DNA of 64,000 nt from Dehalogenimonas sp. W. GTDB taxonomy: Bacteria > Chloroflexota > Dehalococcoidia > Dehalococcoidales > Dehalococcoidaceae. Shown in pieces: positions 62,360 to 64,000 of this stretch. The position numbers and the translations under genes are program-made. The stretch is taken from NCBI RefSeq assembly GCF_037094495.1, contig NZ_CP146612.1:1-64000 (forward strand), in the 5' to 3' direction. Below the pieces are notes generated by a model. It was given only the letters and a program-made list of their open reading frames with translations, was not told where the DNA came from and made no database searches. Every line of letters starts with the position of its first letter. Position 1 is the stretch's first letter.

Positions 62360-63271
62360 ATGAAAATCGGTATCATTGGGCTGGGTAAGATGGGTGGTAA
62401 TATAACCCGGCGTCTTATCAGAGCAGGGCACGAAGTGGTAGCCTGGGATCCGGTCATCGAAGCAGTGACGGCCGTCGGCAATGAAGGGGCGCAGGTCGCT
62501 TCATCGGTGGAAGATATGGTTTCCAAACTAGCCGCACCCCGGGCAGTCTGGGTGATGGTACCCTCCGGACAGCCGACTGAAGAAACCCTGAATAAACTGG
62601 CACAATTGCTGACAGCCGGTGATACTGTCATTGACGGCGGTAACTCCAATTATAAAGACAGCATGCGCCGCGCCGGCAAGCTGGCCCAGAAGGGTATTGC
62701 ATTATTGGATACCGGGACCAGCGGCGGTGTCTGGGGATTGAATGAGGGCTACTGCCTGATGGTCGGCGGCACCTCAGAGGCCTTCAAAGCACTGGAGCCG
62801 ATATTTCAAGCCCTGGCGCCCTCTCAAGAGCATGGCTATGCCCATGTCGGAGCATCGGGTGCCGGGCATTTTGTTAAAATGGTTCACAACGGTATTGAAT
62901 ACGGCCTGATGCAAGCCTATGCAGAAGGCTTTGAGCTGATGAAGGCCAAAGACGATTTTGGGCTGGATATGGCTCAAATAGCCGAGTTATGGCGCTATGG
63001 CAGTGTCGTACGCTCCTGGCTGTTGGACCTGGGCGCGGCCGCCCTTAAAGACAATCCGGAACTGGACAACCTGGCATCCTGGGTGGCTGATTCCGGCGAA
63101 GGCCGCTGGACGGTGACAGAAGCCGTCGATCTGGGAGTGCCTTTGCCGGTAATTACGCTGGCACTCCAGTCACGTTTCCGTTCCCGTCAGGAGCAACCAT
63201 TTTCCGGCAAACTGCTGGCAGCTCTCAGACAGCAATTCGGCGGCCATGCGGTCAGGGAAGCCAAACCATAA
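62360..63271 (+). CDS. gnd: 6-phosphogluconate dehydrogenase, decarboxylating, short form
   Basis: A 303-residue short form of the enzyme producing ribulose 5-phosphate, CO2 and reduced coenzyme. The Rossmann motif is GLGKMGGNI, followed by DGGNSNYKDS, TSGGVWGL, GAGHFVKMVHNGIEYG and a short helical C-terminus. It differs from the 470-residue type by lacking the tandem C-terminal half. GGAG lies upstream of the ATG. It may work with the preceding glucoamylase and following dehydrogenase. Confidence 0.93.
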   Translation: MKIGIIGLGKMGGNITRRLIRAGHEVVAWDPVIEAVTAVGNEGAQVASSVEDMVSKLAAPRAVWVMVPSGQPTEETLNKLAQLLTAGDTVIDGGNSNYKDSMRRAGKLAQKGIALLDTGTSGGVWGLNEGYCLMVGGTSEAFKALEPIFQALAPSQEHGYAHVGASGAGHFVKMVHNGIEYGLMQAYAEGFELMKAKDDFGLDMAQIAELWRYGSVVRSWLLDLGAAALKDNPELDNLASWVADSGEGRWTVTEAVDLGVPLPVITLALQSRFRSRQEQPFSGKLLAALRQQFGGHAVREAKP

Positions 63272-63306
63272 GACTTCTATAAGGCAGTAATTAAGGAGGC
63301 TGGTAC

Positions 63307-64000
63307 ATGATAGGGATAGGCATGATCCGGGGAGAAAGCGGAGTAACCGAATTCAAGCTCCCCAAGCCGCGTATTAAGGCAGATGACGAAGTGCTTATCA
63401 AGGTCCGGGAAGTCGGACTTGACGGTACTGATTTCGGTATATTAGCCAAGGGGGCGCCTGACATTGCCCCCGGCGCCGACAGCATGGTGCTGGGTCATGA
63501 AATGACCGGCTTCGTTGAAGAAATCGGTTCTGCAGTCACTACGGTTAAACCCGGGGACCTGGTCACAGTAACCGTCCGTCGCGGCTGCGGCATTTGCCAC
63601 CCCTGTCTGGAAAACCAGAGCGACATGTGCATGACCGGTCTTTACACCGAACGCGGCATCCATAAATTGGATGGTTTTTTGACCGAATTCGTGGTGGATA
63701 AAGAGCAGTATGTGGTTAAAGTCCCTGGTGATTGCACCGACATGGCAGTACTTTCAGAACCACTGTCAATTGTGGCTAAGGGTATTGAGCAGATCCGGCT
63801 GATACAGAGCCGGATGCCCTGGAACTGCGCCCATCCGGATCACAGCTTCAGCTCGCCCATGTGGGGCGGCTGTAAGATTGCCATGGTTATCGGCGCCGGG
63901 CCACTTGGGCTGATGGCTGCGGCCCAGCTTCGGTTAGCCGAAGCGACGGTTATCGTCACCGATATCGTTCCCGAAAATCACCCCAAAGCCAGGTTGGCCG
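63307..64000 (+). CDS. Glucose 1-dehydrogenase-like medium-chain dehydrogenase, partial
   Basis: The first 231 residues of a zinc-dependent medium-chain dehydrogenase, cut by the window edge. GHE of the catalytic zinc site (VLGHEMTG) and the structural zinc ligands C-x2-C-x2-C-x7-C (GCGICHPC...MC) are present, and the NAD(P) motif VIGAGPLGLM begins near 198. The usual catalytic-zinc Cys in GxCGTD is Asp39 (GLDGTD), as in haloarchaeal glucose dehydrogenase. AAGGAGG precedes the ATG. A sugar is the likely substrate, probably glucose. Confidence 0.85.
   Translation, partial: MIGIGMIRGESGVTEFKLPKPRIKADDEVLIKVREVGLDGTDFGILAKGAPDIAPGADSMVLGHEMTGFVEEIGSAVTTVKPGDLVTVTVRRGCGICHPCLENQSDMCMTGLYTERGIHKLDGFLTEFVVDKEQYVVKVPGDCTDMAVLSEPLSIVAKGIEQIRLIQSRMPWNCAHPDHSFSSPMWGGCKIAMVIGAGPLGLMAAAQLRLAEATVIVTDIVPENHPKARLA

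Overview
The window comes from a Dehalococcoidia-type member of the Chloroflexota, most likely Dehalogenimonas or a close relative. The evidence is an orphan Tat-exported reductive dehalogenase (RdhA, 19882-21309), cobyric acid synthase for the corrinoid that RdhA needs, a TatA protein, a bifunctional mannosyl-3-phosphoglycerate synthase/phosphatase of the type described in Dehalococcoides (mgsD), and base composition around the mid-50s % GC by eye. No phage, insertion sequence or CRISPR array is visible. The genus is an inference.

Layout. 1-6300: a pair of REP-like palindromes, tatD, a three-PAS hybrid histidine kinase, endonuclease III, cobQ and a hotdog thioesterase. 6364-15400: two small unknown genes, then a seven-gene minus-strand transport operon (acyl-CoA synthetase, livH, livM, livK, livF, phenylacetate-CoA ligase-like, livG) with a structured leader. 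15460-19620: NfeD and slipin, biotin ligase, a stand-alone LigD phosphoesterase and a disulfide reductase-like flavoprotein. 19700-22900: rdhA with operator-like dyads, a UROD-family protein, tRNA-Gly(CCC) and tatA. 23000-28500: msrA, DUF427, a phosphoribosyltransferase, a zinc-ribbon miniprotein, an orphan NarL-type regulator, an EamA permease, a Cys-rich protein, a cyclase and a LOG-like protein. 28512-31810: enolase, a 2-hydroxyacyl-CoA dehydratase-like protein and GAPDH. 31850-35870: a CetZ/FtsZ-like tubulin, a kinase/regulator pair and two small unknowns. 35897-40377 (minus): thiC, a site-2 protease, a Gre factor with an extra N-terminal domain, and a second site-2 protease. 40530-47476: rsmG, an R3H ATPase, tmk and a 1,300-residue surface protein. 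47489-54915: mgsD, glnK-amt, efp-epmA, a nitrilase and a nitronate monooxygenase. 54979-64000: a second kinase/regulator pair, dihydrolipoyl dehydrogenase, a ferredoxin-reductase-like flavoprotein, then glucoamylase, 6-phosphogluconate dehydrogenase and a glucose-dehydrogenase-like gene cut by the window end.

How the genes fit together. cobQ, tatA and rdhA serve organohalide respiration, although no rdhB membrane anchor is next to rdhA. The Liv-type transporter is interleaved with two CoA ligases, suggesting import and activation of an organic or aromatic acid rather than plain amino acid uptake. mgsD makes an osmolyte, efp-epmA services polyproline translation, glnK-amt handles ammonium, and the last three genes could oxidise glucose released from alpha-glucan.

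Regulation. Several genes without Shine-Dalgarno sequences have a TATAAT-like box 7-10 bases before the start codon, often as an extended TGnTATAAT, suggesting leaderless or nearly leaderless mRNAs. The most interesting unexplained elements are the nested-palindrome leader of the liv operon, the extended Gre factor between two site-2 proteases, the CetZ-like tubulin, and the enolase/dehydratase/GAPDH cluster.
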